Origin: RGIG8767 sp045531685
GTDB lineage: Bacteria > Bacillota > Clostridia > Lachnospirales > Lachnospiraceae
Reading direction: 5' to 3'
NCBI GenBank assembly: GCA_045531685.1
Contig: JAZSEL010000049.1
Span: 1-30,584 of the forward strand
DNA: 30,584 nucleotides
The position numbers were made by a program, and so were the translations under genes. Of the stretch, positions 23,236 to 30,584 are shown one piece after another (positions within the stretch are counted from its first letter, which is position 1; each line of letters begins with the position of its first letter). The notes beneath the pieces are model-generated. The model was not told where the DNA came from, made no database searches, and saw nothing but the letters and a program-made list of their open reading frames with translations.

Positions 23236-23398
23236 ATCCCATGAGGGAGTAGCAAGCGTATATCGTAGCAAGTCAACATACTGACCGAAAGGTCTGGCTT
23301 GTTTTAAATTGCGAGACTCATGTATAGGAAAACTATGCATGGAGTCTACATATTTTGATGGTTACCCAAGTATAGTTATCTGTACTTGGGTTTTTTGT
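23236..23398 (+). promoter_or_regulatory. yybP-ykoY manganese riboswitch with terminator
   Basis: The two conserved loops of the Mn2+-sensing yybP-ykoY riboswitch are present: GGGAGTAGC (23245-23253) and TTGCGAGACTCATG (23309-23322). P1 forms between CATGAG (23240-23245) and CTCATG (23317-23322). The expression platform ends in a terminator, ACCCAAGTATAG (23364-23375) with CTGTACTTGGGT (23380-23391) and a T run. A further hairpin (23315-23346, AGACTCATG.. with ..CATGGAGTCT) shares the 3' strand of P1 and could be the switching element. The class turns on Mn2+ export genes when Mn2+ is high, and the next gene is mntP. Confidence 0.88.
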
Positions 23399-23426
23399 TG
23401 TAAATTCTTTCAAGGAGAGATGCAAG

Positions 23427-24011
23427 ATGAATTTGGGAGTTTCGTTCTTTTTTACCAGTATTCTGTTGGGAGTTGGTTTGGCGATGGATGCTTTTTCTGT
23501 ATCCCTTGCAAATGGGTTGAATGAACCAACTATGAAGAAGAAAAAAATGTGTGGTGTAGCAGGGATATTTGCAGGATTTCAGTTCGCAATGCCATTAATT
23601 GGATGGATATGTGTTTCTACAATTGCAAGGCTTTTTAGCGTATTTGAAAAGTTCATTCCTTGGATTGCACTAATTTTGCTTGGTTACATTGGTGGAAAAA
23701 TGCTCTATGAGGGTATAACTAATAAGGATTCAGATGATGAAGGAACCGCTGTTGGAATGAAGGGATTATTCATACAAGGAGTAGCCACTTCCATTGATGC
23801 CCTTTCCGTAGGATTTACCATTTCCAATTACAATTGTCTTGAGGCAGTACTTTCTTGTCTGCTCATTGGGATTGTTACATTCTTTATCTGTTATGCAGGT
23901 CTTGGCATAGGGAAAACGGTCGGAACCAAGCTTGCGGATAAAGCCGGAATTTTAGGTGGAGCAATATTGATCTTTATTGGATTGGAAATAGTTATTACCG
24001 GTTTTATGTAA
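23427..24011 (+). CDS. mntP: MntP, manganese efflux pump
   Basis: A 194-residue membrane protein of six spans that exports Mn2+. It has the two-fold repeat typical of MntP, each half with a membrane-buried acidic motif: LAMDAFSVSLANG (about 18-30) and TSIDALSVGFT (about 117-127). The length is normal. AGGAG lies nine bases before the ATG. It is directly downstream of the yybP-ykoY riboswitch, which supports the substrate assignment. Confidence 0.94.
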   Translation: MNLGVSFFFTSILLGVGLAMDAFSVSLANGLNEPTMKKKKMCGVAGIFAGFQFAMPLIGWICVSTIARLFSVFEKFIPWIALILLGYIGGKMLYEGITNKDSDDEGTAVGMKGLFIQGVATSIDALSVGFTISNYNCLEAVLSCLLIGIVTFFICYAGLGIGKTVGTKLADKAGILGGAILIFIGLEIVITGFM

Positions 24012-24099
24012 GGGGAATACAAAGGGGTAGGAAGAAAAAGCCTCTGGACATTTCCATTTTTTCATGCTATCTTGATTTAAATGCATGGAACAGAAATAG

Positions 24100-24345
24100 T
24101 ACATATACAAACCCTTCAGAGAGAAGCTGGATGGTGCGAGGCTTTGGTGATTTTTATATGGAACCAGTCTGGGAGCAGCAGGAGAGAAAGCTGATATATC
24201 AGAAACTTCTGCCGGAGGTCACCGTTATCAGAGACATGTGAGTGATAGCTTGCAATGAGTGCAGAGAAATCTGAATTTAGGTGGTAACGCGGATCTATAT
24301 TCGTCCTAAGTGTAGCGACAGCTATGCTTGGGACTTTTTATTTGA
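24100..24345 (+). promoter_or_regulatory. T-box leader (proline) of proS
   Basis: A tRNA-sensing leader. The T-box sequence AGGTGGTAACGCGG lies at 24279-24292; its TGGT pairs with the ACCA end of uncharged tRNA. Stem I begins with AGAGAGAAGC (24118-24127), with GGTGCGAG in its distal part. The specifier region reads GAA CCA GTC TGGGAG, giving the specifier codon CCA (24164-24166) for proline, which matches the downstream gene. The terminator is GTCCTAAGTGTAGC (24303-24316) with GCTATGCTTGGGAC (24321-24334), all pairs allowed with G-U, followed by TTTTTA. Its left arm overlaps the antiterminator pairing of the T-box. Uncharged tRNA-Pro should thus permit readthrough into proS. Confidence 0.9.
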
Positions 24346-24454
24346 TAGGATATCCTATCAAATAAAAAGCGCTCCGCGAGGATGCGCATGACATGCAAGA
24401 GGTAGATGTCACTTCGTGACTGCATGTCAGCGCGCGAGTTTGCAAGCAAACTCG
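24334..24454 (+). repeat. Cluster of three palindromic elements between T-box and proS
   Basis: Three strong inverted repeats lie in a row. First, a perfect 36-bp palindrome at 24334-24369, centred between 24351 and 24352. Second, arms 24384-24397 and 24421-24433 (GCGC, TGACATGCA and complements, one bulge) enclosing GTCAC ttc GTGAC (24408-24420). Third, CGAGTTTGC AA GCAAACTCG (24435-24454). The T run of the T-box terminator forms part of the first palindrome's left arm. The stretch resembles a REP/MITE-type repeat rather than part of the T-box. Confidence 0.7.
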
Positions 24455-24486
24455 TATTTTAAAAGTCAACAAAGGAGCAGAGACAA

Positions 24487-26208
24487 ATGAAATTGAAAAA
24501 CTTAGTAGGGCAGAGATTTAAAGAAAGACCGGCGGATTGTGTTATTGACAGTCATGCCCTGATGGTACGTGGTGGTTACATGAAGTCTGTGGGAAATGGT
24601 ATTTTTTCTGAATTTCCGGCACTTAATCGTGTGACAAGAAAAATCGAAAATATCATCAGAGAAGAAATGAATGCTATTGATGGACAGGAAGTACTGTTTC
24701 CGGTTGTTATGCCGGCAGAACTTTGGCAGGAGTCGGGAAGATATGAGAGCATAGGAAGCGAATTAGTGCGCTTTGCAGACAGAAGCAAATCTAAGATGGT
24801 ACTTGGAATGACCCATGAGGAGGCAGCAGTGCATTTGGTAAGAGAATACGGACAGTCTTACCAGCAGTATCCGTTTATGATTTACCAGATTCAGAGAAAA
24901 TTCCGTGACGAGGCAAGACCGAGAGCGGGTATGATTCGTGTGCGTGAATTTACCATGAAGGATGCCTATTCTTTCCATACATCCCAGGAAGATTTGGAGA
25001 AGTATTATCAGGAGTGTTACGATGCATATAACCGCATCTTTGCTCGTGCAGGTATTCCGGAGGTCGTAACGGTAGCGTCCGATTCCGGCATGATGGGCGG
25101 TAGTATTTCCCACGAATATATGCTCTTAAATGAAGTAGGTGAGGATACCATTGTTCTTTGTGATGAGTGTGATTATAGAGCTAATATGGAAGCAGCGGAA
25201 AATGTGATTACCAATGTTGCTGATGGCAATTTACAGGAACTTCAGTGTATTGAAACACCGGATTGCAAATCTATCGAAGATGTTTGTGCATTCTTAAAAA
25301 GTGATGTGGAGACATCTTGTAAAGCGGTTGTCTATCAGAAAAATATGGATGATGCTTATGTGGTTGCTTTTGTTAGAGGCGATTATGAGGTAAATGAAAC
25401 AAAACTCCGTAACTTGGTAGGAGAGGATATCCATCCGGCAGATATTACAGAGGATGCACCATTGGTAGCAGGATATATCGGGCCGTTTGGTATTTCGGAT
25501 AAAGTAACCTATTATGTGGATGCTTCTTTAAAAGGAATTAGCAGTCTTGTGGCAGGAGCCAATAAAGAGGGCTATCATTATGTGGGATTGAATCTGGAAA
25601 GAGACCTTGAGAATATTTCTTATGTTGATGTTACAAAGGTAAAAGAAGGTGGTATCTGTCCATACTGCGGCAAACCTGCTCTTACCATTAAGAGAGGAAT
25701 AGAAGTTGGTAATATTTTCCAGCTGGGAACTAAATATACCAAGAGTATGAACATGCAGTATGTGGATAAGGATGGCGAATTACATTATCCGATTATGGGA
25801 TGTTATGGAATTGGTGTTGGCCGTCTGGCAGCGTCCGTATGCGAAGCAAAGCATGATGATTTTGGTCCGATTTGGCCAATTTCCATTGCGCCATGGGAAG
25901 TACATATTTGTTGTATCCGTCCGGATGATGAGGAAGCAAAGCGTGTGGCAGATGAATTGTATGATGAATTGAAGAAAATGCATGTAGATGTTATCTATGA
26001 TGACAGAGAAGGTGTACGTGCAGGTCAGATATTTGCGGATGCCGACCTTTTAGGTGTTCCGATTCGGGTAGTGGTAAGTCCACGAAATTTACAAGAAGGC
26101 AATTTAGAAATTTCCACAAGAGATAAGTCCGTGAAGGAAATGGTTGCACTTGCAGATGGGCTGGAGTATATAATTAAGTTGAAAGAAAAAATGTTTTCAG
26201 AATTATAA
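24487..26208 (+). CDS. proS: Prolyl-tRNA synthetase (bacterial type)
   Basis: A 573-residue class II aminoacyl-tRNA synthetase that charges tRNA-Pro. Order: catalytic domain with motif 1 (around VMPAELWQESGRYE), motif 2 (FRDEARPRAGMIRVREFTMK), then the editing INS domain (about 225-405) that removes mischarged alanine, motif 3 (GCYGIGVGRL) and a C-terminal anticodon-binding domain (from about 470). The INS insertion and the length mark the bacterial-type enzyme. AAAGGAG precedes the ATG by 9-10 bases. Regulated by the T-box leader at 24100-24345. A separate editing protein of the ProXp-ala type is encoded at 28385-28939. Confidence 0.96.
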   Translation: MKLKNLVGQRFKERPADCVIDSHALMVRGGYMKSVGNGIFSEFPALNRVTRKIENIIREEMNAIDGQEVLFPVVMPAELWQESGRYESIGSELVRFADRSKSKMVLGMTHEEAAVHLVREYGQSYQQYPFMIYQIQRKFRDEARPRAGMIRVREFTMKDAYSFHTSQEDLEKYYQECYDAYNRIFARAGIPEVVTVASDSGMMGGSISHEYMLLNEVGEDTIVLCDECDYRANMEAAENVITNVADGNLQELQCIETPDCKSIEDVCAFLKSDVETSCKAVVYQKNMDDAYVVAFVRGDYEVNETKLRNLVGEDIHPADITEDAPLVAGYIGPFGISDKVTYYVDASLKGISSLVAGANKEGYHYVGLNLERDLENISYVDVTKVKEGGICPYCGKPALTIKRGIEVGNIFQLGTKYTKSMNMQYVDKDGELHYPIMGCYGIGVGRLAASVCEAKHDDFGPIWPISIAPWEVHICCIRPDDEEAKRVADELYDELKKMHVDVIYDDREGVRAGQIFADADLLGVPIRVVVSPRNLQEGNLEISTRDKSVKEMVALADGLEYIIKLKEKMFSEL

Positions 26209-26235
26209 GAAGGAGAACAAAGGTGAGAAAGCGAA

Positions 26236-26322
26236 TTAACTACTCGATGCAGTTCTAAGACTGACGGCAGGTTGTATCGAGGTTAATAAAAGGCAGTTTG
26301 CTTATGTTGTCAGAACTGCATC
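26236..26322 (+). promoter_or_regulatory. Candidate structured leader RNA before a radical SAM gene
   Basis: Two long pairings that conflict at their edges. Stem A: TTAAC and CTCGAT (26236-26248) with ATCGAGGTTAA (26276-26286), 11 pairs with a two-base bulge. Stem B: GATGCAGTTCT (26246-26256) with AGAACTGCATC (26312-26322), 11 perfect pairs. Most of stem B's left arm lies in the loop of stem A, so the RNA would form a pseudoknot or switch between two folds. It does not match a riboswitch class that I know. Confidence 0.5.
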
Positions 26323-26372
26323 ATTCAAGAATTGTAGATTGTAAAATAATTTTTGAAAGGATGATAGTTAAT

Positions 26373-27131
26373 ATGAACGAATATTTAAAGAATGTAAACA
26401 GAATCGAATTTGTGGTAACCATGGCATGTACGGGCCGTTGTAAACATTGCTCGGAAGGTGAGCATATCGGATGCACGGGGCACATTGACGGCGACGTGGC
26501 GGCGCAGGCAATCAAGGATATCTGTGTGAATTACACGATAGGGTCCTTAATGACTTTTGGTGGAGAGCCTTTACTGTATCCGGAGGATGTGTGCAAGATT
26601 CATCGGGCGGCAAAAGAAGCCGGAATCCCGCAACGTGATATGATAACCAACGGTTATTTTTCGAAGGATAAAAAAAGAATTGCAGAAGTTGCCCATATGC
26701 TGGCGGAAAGTGGTGTGAATTATATTTTACTTTCGGTGGATGCATTCCATCAGGAAACCATTCCGCTCGAATATGTAGAGTATTTTGCAGAATGTGTGCG
26801 TACAGAAGAAATTGCAATCAAACTCAGTCCGGCATGGCTTGTTAGTGAAGAAGATGACAATTCTTATAACGTAAAAACCAGGGAACTCTTGGCGTTGTTT
26901 AAGAAGAAGGGATTTGAGATAGCAAGCGGCAATGTTATCTGGCCGGAAGGAAATGCAAAGATTTATTTAAGTGAGTATTTCGATATGTCCAAAGAGTATT
27001 CCAATCCTTACGAGGATGATCCAAAGGATGTCAGAGCAGTGTCTTTTGATCCGAACGGAGATGTACTTGGTGGGAATATTTATAAGAATCCGATTATGGA
27101 TATTTTTGAGTCATATGTAGTAAGAGAGTAG
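26373..27131 (+). CDS. Radical SAM protein, unknown substrate
   Basis: A 252-residue AdoMet radical protein. The [4Fe-4S] cluster cysteines follow the canonical CxxxCxxC pattern: Cys19, Cys23, Cys26 in MACTGRCKHCSEG. The SAM-binding GGEP is at 63-66 (LMTFGGEPLLYP). The rest fits a partial TIM barrel. No C-terminal SPASM or twitch cysteine cluster is seen, so it may have only one cluster. I chose the ATG at 26373, preceded by AAAGGA; the frame is open 25 codons further up, but that part overlaps the structured leader at 26236-26322. It stands alone with a terminator after it. No partner peptide or cofactor gene is adjacent. Confidence 0.8.
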   Translation: MNEYLKNVNRIEFVVTMACTGRCKHCSEGEHIGCTGHIDGDVAAQAIKDICVNYTIGSLMTFGGEPLLYPEDVCKIHRAAKEAGIPQRDMITNGYFSKDKKRIAEVAHMLAESGVNYILLSVDAFHQETIPLEYVEYFAECVRTEEIAIKLSPAWLVSEEDDNSYNVKTRELLALFKKKGFEIASGNVIWPEGNAKIYLSEYFDMSKEYSNPYEDDPKDVRAVSFDPNGDVLGGNIYKNPIMDIFESYVVRE

Positions 27132-27145
27132 ATATAATAAAAGAG

Positions 27146-27177
27146 TGCCCTTGTGGATTTTCCACAAGGGCATTTTT
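27146..27177 (+). terminator. Terminator of the radical SAM gene
   Basis: A perfect 12-bp stem, TGCCCTTGTGGA with TCCACAAGGGCA, a three-base loop and five Ts. Confidence 0.9.
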
Positions 27178-27278
27178 GCAATAGGGGGCAATTTCGTGGT
27201 CAGAAAGCAGATTGAATAGCAAGGACGACATATATATGTTATAATCAACACAAATTTACAAAAAGAAAAGGAAAATAT

Positions 27279-28355
27279 ATGAAAGAGAAAATCTTAGGAA
27301 TTATTTTATGTACATGTATAGCGGGAGTTGCCACCATACTGAGTGGATTACATATTGGTGGTTTTTCCATGGAAATTATCGGAGCGCCTGTTTTATCAAT
27401 TATAATGGGTATGCTTATTACCATGTGCAGACCGACATTAGCAGAACATAAAAAATTAAAAAATGGAATTAAATTTACTTCTAAGAAAATCTTACAGTGG
27501 GCAGTTATTATTCTTGGATTTTCTTTAAATCTGGGAACCATTGCGAAGATGGGGGGACAGAGTCTGCCGGTAATTGTATCAACCATCAGTATATCTTTAA
27601 TCGTGGCTTTTATTATGATGAAGGTGTTGAAAATGGATGGGAATGTTTCTTGTTTGATTGGAGTGGGATCATCTATCTGTGGTGGTTCAGCAGTAGCTGC
27701 GACAGCACCGGTTATCGGAGCAGACGATGAAGAAGTGGCACAGGCGATATCGGTTATTTTCTTATTTAATGTTATTGCTGCTTTGATTTTCCCAAGCCTT
27801 GGATATGCAATTGGATTTGGAACAGAAGGGTTTGCAATTTTTGCAGGAACAGCCGTAAACGATACTTCTTCCGTAACTGCTGTAGCGTCGACGGCAGAAG
27901 GACTATATGGAGTAGAGGGGATTTTGTCATCCGCAGTAACGGTTAAATTGGTAAGAACCCTGGCAATTATTCCAATTACTTTGATACTTGCATTGTATCG
28001 TGCATATCATTCTAAGAAAGAGGAAAAGCAGGGTGAGGCATTTTCATTAAAGAAAATCTTCCCTTGGTTTATTCTCTTCTTTATTGGCGCATCCATCATC
28101 ACAACTATTATGGGCGTACTTCCGGAGAGTGGACTGACAGTATTTTATAACGGAACGTTTGTAAAAGCCATGAAATGGTTGGCTAAGTTCTTCATTGCCA
28201 TGGCAATGTGTGCCATTGGTTTGAATACCAACGTAATCAATCTGATTAAAAAGGGTGGGAAACCTATTTTAATGGGCTTCACATGTTGGGCAGCCATTAC
28301 CGCTGTATCAATAGGGGTACAGTATGCTCTTGGAATGTTCTATACGAATTTATAA
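27279..28355 (+). CDS. YeiH family (UPF0324) transporter, putative sulfate exporter
   Basis: A 358-residue integral membrane protein with about ten to eleven spans. Family landmarks: WAVIILGFSLNL early, GVGSSICGGSAVAATAPVIGA in the middle, GTAVNDTSSVTAVA, and a late AMCAIGLNTN. The family is annotated as putative sulfate exporters (YeiH in E. coli), but the substrate is not firmly proven and sulfonate or related anions remain possible. AAGGA precedes the ATG by seven bases. A TATAAT lies about 40 bases upstream with a weak -35. The tRNA-editing gene follows after 29 bases and is likely in the same operon. Confidence 0.88.
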   Translation: MKEKILGIILCTCIAGVATILSGLHIGGFSMEIIGAPVLSIIMGMLITMCRPTLAEHKKLKNGIKFTSKKILQWAVIILGFSLNLGTIAKMGGQSLPVIVSTISISLIVAFIMMKVLKMDGNVSCLIGVGSSICGGSAVAATAPVIGADDEEVAQAISVIFLFNVIAALIFPSLGYAIGFGTEGFAIFAGTAVNDTSSVTAVASTAEGLYGVEGILSSAVTVKLVRTLAIIPITLILALYRAYHSKKEEKQGEAFSLKKIFPWFILFFIGASIITTIMGVLPESGLTVFYNGTFVKAMKWLAKFFIAMAMCAIGLNTNVINLIKKGGKPILMGFTCWAAITAVSIGVQYALGMFYTNL

Positions 28356-28384
28356 AATGTAAATACATAAAAGGCAGAATAGTG

Positions 28385-28939
28385 ATGAATTTATTAATAC
28401 ATAACGGCCGTCCGGCAGACGACAGCCAACGATTAGAAAAAGAAATCAGAACCTATGATTTATTAGACTCAATAGGAATAGAATATGAAAGAGTGGATCA
28501 CGAAGCGGCGGAGACAATGGAAGCATGTGCAGAAGTGGATAAAATACTGGCGCCGGCAGTCATTTGTAAAAACCTGTTTTTGTGTAATACACAAAAAACA
28601 AAGTTCTATTTGTTAATGATACGGGAAGACAAGAAATTCAAGACAAAAGAGATATCACATCAGATTAACAGTGCAAGACTTTCTTTTGCCCCGGCAGAAT
28701 ACATGGAAAAATTTTTGGATATTACTCCCGGTTCTGTCAGTGTTCTTGGATTAATGAATGATAAAGAAAATCAAGTAACGCTTTTAGTGGATGAGGATAT
28801 TTTAAAAGAAGAGTATTTCGGATGCCATCCTTGTATTAATACATCAAGTCTTAGATTGAAAATTGCAGATGTATTCGGACCCTTTTTGCAGGCAGTCCAT
28901 CATGAGTACACAGTGGTTCGTTTGGGAATGGAGGAATAA
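28385..28939 (+). CDS. ProXp-ala-like prolyl-tRNA editing protein (YbaK fold)
   Basis: A 184-residue free-standing YbaK/ProRS-INS fold protein ('prolyl-tRNA synthetase associated domain', PrdX type). Proteins of this group hydrolyse Ala-tRNA-Pro made in error. The catalytic lysine fits Lys62 in VICKNLFLCN, and the GCHPCINTSSL loop near 144-154 is typical. I chose the ATG at 28385, where the family begins; an open stretch of 34 codons before it overlaps the end of the transporter gene in another frame. The ribosome binding site is weak (AAAGG). It overlaps nothing and is six bases before the next gene, whose Shine-Dalgarno lies in its last codons, so the two are coupled. Confidence 0.82.
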   Translation: MNLLIHNGRPADDSQRLEKEIRTYDLLDSIGIEYERVDHEAAETMEACAEVDKILAPAVICKNLFLCNTQKTKFYLLMIREDKKFKTKEISHQINSARLSFAPAEYMEKFLDITPGSVSVLGLMNDKENQVTLLVDEDILKEEYFGCHPCINTSSLRLKIADVFGPFLQAVHHEYTVVRLGMEE

Positions 28940-28945
28940 ATCAAA

Positions 28946-29635
28946 ATGAAAACAGTAATAATTCACGGACAGAGTCATAAAGGCTCTACATATCATCTTG
29001 CACGTATGCTTGCAGATAAAATAGGAGGAGAAGTAAAAGAATTCTTTTTGCCAAGAGACTTTGGAGAATTCTGTGTGGGCTGTACCAGTTGTTTTATGAA
29101 AACAGAAACTATGTGTCCGCATTATGAGAGGCTTAAACCCCTTACGGAAGCAATGGACGAAGCGGATGTAATTGTATTAGCCAGCCCGGTGTATGTGTAT
29201 CATGTAACCGGAGCAATGAAAGCATTTCTGGATCATTACGGATATCGTTGGATGGTTCATCGCCCGGAAGAAAAAATGTTTAAGAAACAGGCTGTTTGTA
29301 TTTCTACGGCAGCAGGCGGTGGTATGAAGAGTACCAACAAAGATATGGCGGACAGCCTATTTTACTGGGGCGTTGCCAAGGTTTATAATTATGGACTTGC
29401 GGTAAGGGCAACTTCATGGAATGCAATAAATGAAAAGACAAAGAATAAAATAGAGAAGAAAACTACCGTACTGGCAAATAAGATAAAGAAAAATTACGGA
29501 AAGGTTAAACCGGGTTTAAAGACAAGGGGATTTTTCCTGATGATGAGTCTTGTGCAGAAAAGTGGTTGGAACGAGGCAGATAGTTTGTATTGGAAAGAAA
29601 AAGGCTGGACAGAAAAGAAACGTCCATGGAAATAG
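28946..29635 (+). CDS. Flavodoxin-fold NAD(P)H oxidoreductase, iron-sulfur flavoprotein-like
   Basis: A 229-residue protein of the NADPH-dependent FMN reductase group. The start MKTVIIHGQSHKGSTYHLAR holds the FMN phosphate loop, and ASPVYVYHVTGAMKAFLDH is the second flavin motif. Between them lies a cysteine cluster, Cys43-x2-Cys46-x2-Cys49-x7-Cys57 (CVGCTSCFMKTETMC), the spacing that binds a [4Fe-4S] cluster in archaeal and clostridial iron-sulfur flavoproteins. The C-terminal ~80 residues are basic. GGAGG lies nine bases before the ATG within the previous gene. Electron partner unknown. Confidence 0.85.
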   Translation: MKTVIIHGQSHKGSTYHLARMLADKIGGEVKEFFLPRDFGEFCVGCTSCFMKTETMCPHYERLKPLTEAMDEADVIVLASPVYVYHVTGAMKAFLDHYGYRWMVHRPEEKMFKKQAVCISTAAGGGMKSTNKDMADSLFYWGVAKVYNYGLAVRATSWNAINEKTKNKIEKKTTVLANKIKKNYGKVKPGLKTRGFFLMMSLVQKSGWNEADSLYWKEKGWTEKKRPWK

Positions 29636-29687
29636 TCTGGTCATATATACATAACGCAGACGGAATTTATAAAAACAATAAAAAACA

Positions 29688-29717
29688 TTAGACAAGCCTT
29701 ATATCTTACGGTATTCT
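29688..29717 (+). promoter_or_regulatory. Possible promoter of ahcY
   Basis: TTAGAC (29688-29693), an 18-base spacer and TATTCT (29712-29717). Transcription from it would begin about 90 bases before ahcY. Confidence 0.4.
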
Positions 29718-29811
29718 AGACATGATAAATCATTTGTGATGATAGGACAGACGACCATCACGTTAATAAAAATTCGGCTGGAAACTTATTAATTCAGTTG
29801 GAGGAAGAAAC

Positions 29812-30584
29812 ATGGAAAGTATTATCAGAGACATTAACCTTGCCGAGTCAGGCGAAAAGAAAATTGAATGGGTAAAGCGTAATTGCGACCTGCTTCGTAT
29901 GTTAGAGGAAGAATTCTCTAAGACAAAACCGTTTGCAGGCAAAAAAGTAGCATTATCCGTACACTTAGAAGCAAAGACAGCATATCTTTGTAAAGTGTTA
30001 AAAGCAGGTGGTGCAGAGATGTACGTAACAGGTTCCAATCCTCTTTCTACACAGGATGATGTGGCAGCAGCATTGGCAAAGGCAGGACTGAATGTATTTG
30101 CCTGGTACAATGCGACAGCGGAAGAATACGAAGCACACATCCGTAAAGTGTTGGAAGTAGGACCGAATGTCATTATTGACGATGGTGGAGACCTTGTTCA
30201 CATGATGCACACCGAATTTGTGGATTTAATCCCGAATGTAATCGGTGGATGTGAAGAAACAACAACCGGTATTATCCGTTTGGAAGCAATGAACAAGAAG
30301 GGCGAATTACAGTTCCCTATGGTTCGTGTAAACAATGCGGACTGCAAGCATTTATTTGATAACCGCTACGGAACAGGTCAGTCCGTATGGGATGGTATCA
30401 ACCGTACAACCAACCTTATTGTTGCAGGCAAAAATGTAGTTGTAGCAGGCTATGGCTGGTGCGGTAAGGGTGTTGCCATGAGAGCCAAAGGTCTTGGCGC
30501 GAAAGTAATCGTTACTGAGATTAATCCGGTAAAAGCAATCGAAGCGATTATGGATGGCTTTGAAGTAATGCCAATGAACGAAGC
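29812..30584 (+). CDS. ahcY: Adenosylhomocysteinase, N-terminal part (cut by window edge)
   Basis: The first 257 codons of S-adenosylhomocysteine hydrolase, which splits SAH, the product of SAM-dependent methylation, into homocysteine and adenosine. Seen: the SVHLEAKTA substrate motif (VALSVHLEAKTAYLCK), DDGGDLVH, GGCEETTTGIIRL, NADCKHLFDNRYGTGQS and the NAD-binding GYGWCGKG. All belong to the AhcY N-terminal two thirds. The frame stays open to the end of the window. GGAGG lies nine bases before the ATG. The missing end should carry the rest of the NAD domain and the C-terminal tail. Confidence 0.95.
   Translation, partial: MESIIRDINLAESGEKKIEWVKRNCDLLRMLEEEFSKTKPFAGKKVALSVHLEAKTAYLCKVLKAGGAEMYVTGSNPLSTQDDVAAALAKAGLNVFAWYNATAEEYEAHIRKVLEVGPNVIIDDGGDLVHMMHTEFVDLIPNVIGGCEETTTGIIRLEAMNKKGELQFPMVRVNNADCKHLFDNRYGTGQSVWDGINRTTNLIVAGKNVVVAGYGWCGKGVAMRAKGLGAKVIVTEINPVKAIEAIMDGFEVMPMNE

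Noticed and set aside
23309..23524. 71-codon frame across the riboswitch and start of mntP
   Set aside because: It reads through the riboswitch loops and terminator and then out of frame into mntP. The RNA structure explains the sequence.
24334..24454. Insertion sequence or transposase remnant at the palindrome cluster
   Set aside because: No coding sequence and no target-site duplication were seen; only palindromes, so I call it a repeat, not a mobile element.
1..30584. CRISPR array, tRNA or rRNA genes, replication origin, prophage attachment site
   Set aside because: I saw no regularly spaced repeats, cloverleaf with a CCA-type end, rRNA landmarks or DnaA box cluster. Reading by eye could miss a divergent tRNA.

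Overview
The window looks like chromosome of a low-GC, flagellated, anaerobic Firmicute of the Lachnospiraceae type. The grounds are a clostridial flagellin end, a TSCPD protein, T-box and manganese riboswitch leaders, strong AGGAGG ribosome binding sites, short intrinsic terminators and sigma-A promoters. Most of it is housekeeping sequence with short operons on both strands. It holds no rRNA, tRNA, CRISPR array or complete insertion sequence.

Layout. 1-600: 3' end of a flagellin gene and its terminator. 602-1152: an intergenic region that appears to hold a type I toxin-antitoxin locus (27-residue holin-like peptide on the minus strand, convergent antisense RNA on the plus strand). 1153-4971: membrane-anchored alpha/beta hydrolase; a minus-strand pair (nuclease-like/winged-helix protein and membrane-anchored GH25 lysozyme-like protein); a GNAT acetyltransferase that may be made from a leaderless mRNA. 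5029-7455: hflK-hflC-flavodoxin operon. 7500-12054: cupin (minus), cysteine synthase family protein, ABC-F ATPase, RsmF-like rRNA methyltransferase. 12180-13761: small secreted protein, an unlisted 47-residue membrane peptide behind a structured spacer, and a CaCA cation exchanger. 13879-15217 (minus): TSCPD protein and murG. 15437-18071: unknown membrane protein, D-2-hydroxyacid dehydrogenase, autoregulated MerR regulator.

18171-21290 is a probable xylo-oligosaccharide locus: a 38-codon frame (small protein or remnant of a sugar kinase), a PAF-acetylhydrolase-like esterase and a cytoplasmic GH120 beta-xylosidase. It is followed by exodeoxyribonuclease III. 22237-23180 is a decaying patch: an Rpn/PD-(D/E)XK family gene that seems to have lost its middle, and an old reading frame broken by stop codons. 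Next come a yybP-ykoY manganese riboswitch with mntP, and a proline T-box leader with proS; a cluster of near-perfect palindromes sits between the T-box terminator and proS. The window ends with a radical SAM protein behind a candidate structured RNA, a YeiH-type transporter, a ProXp-ala-like tRNA editing protein, an iron-sulfur flavoprotein-like oxidoreductase and the start of ahcY.

The strongest candidates for something undescribed are the 620-1020 toxin-antitoxin locus, the structured leader at 26236-26322 and the palindrome cluster at 24334-24454. The two small proteins (12663-12806 and 18171-18287) also deserve a look. All family assignments come from reading motifs by eye, without database searches.
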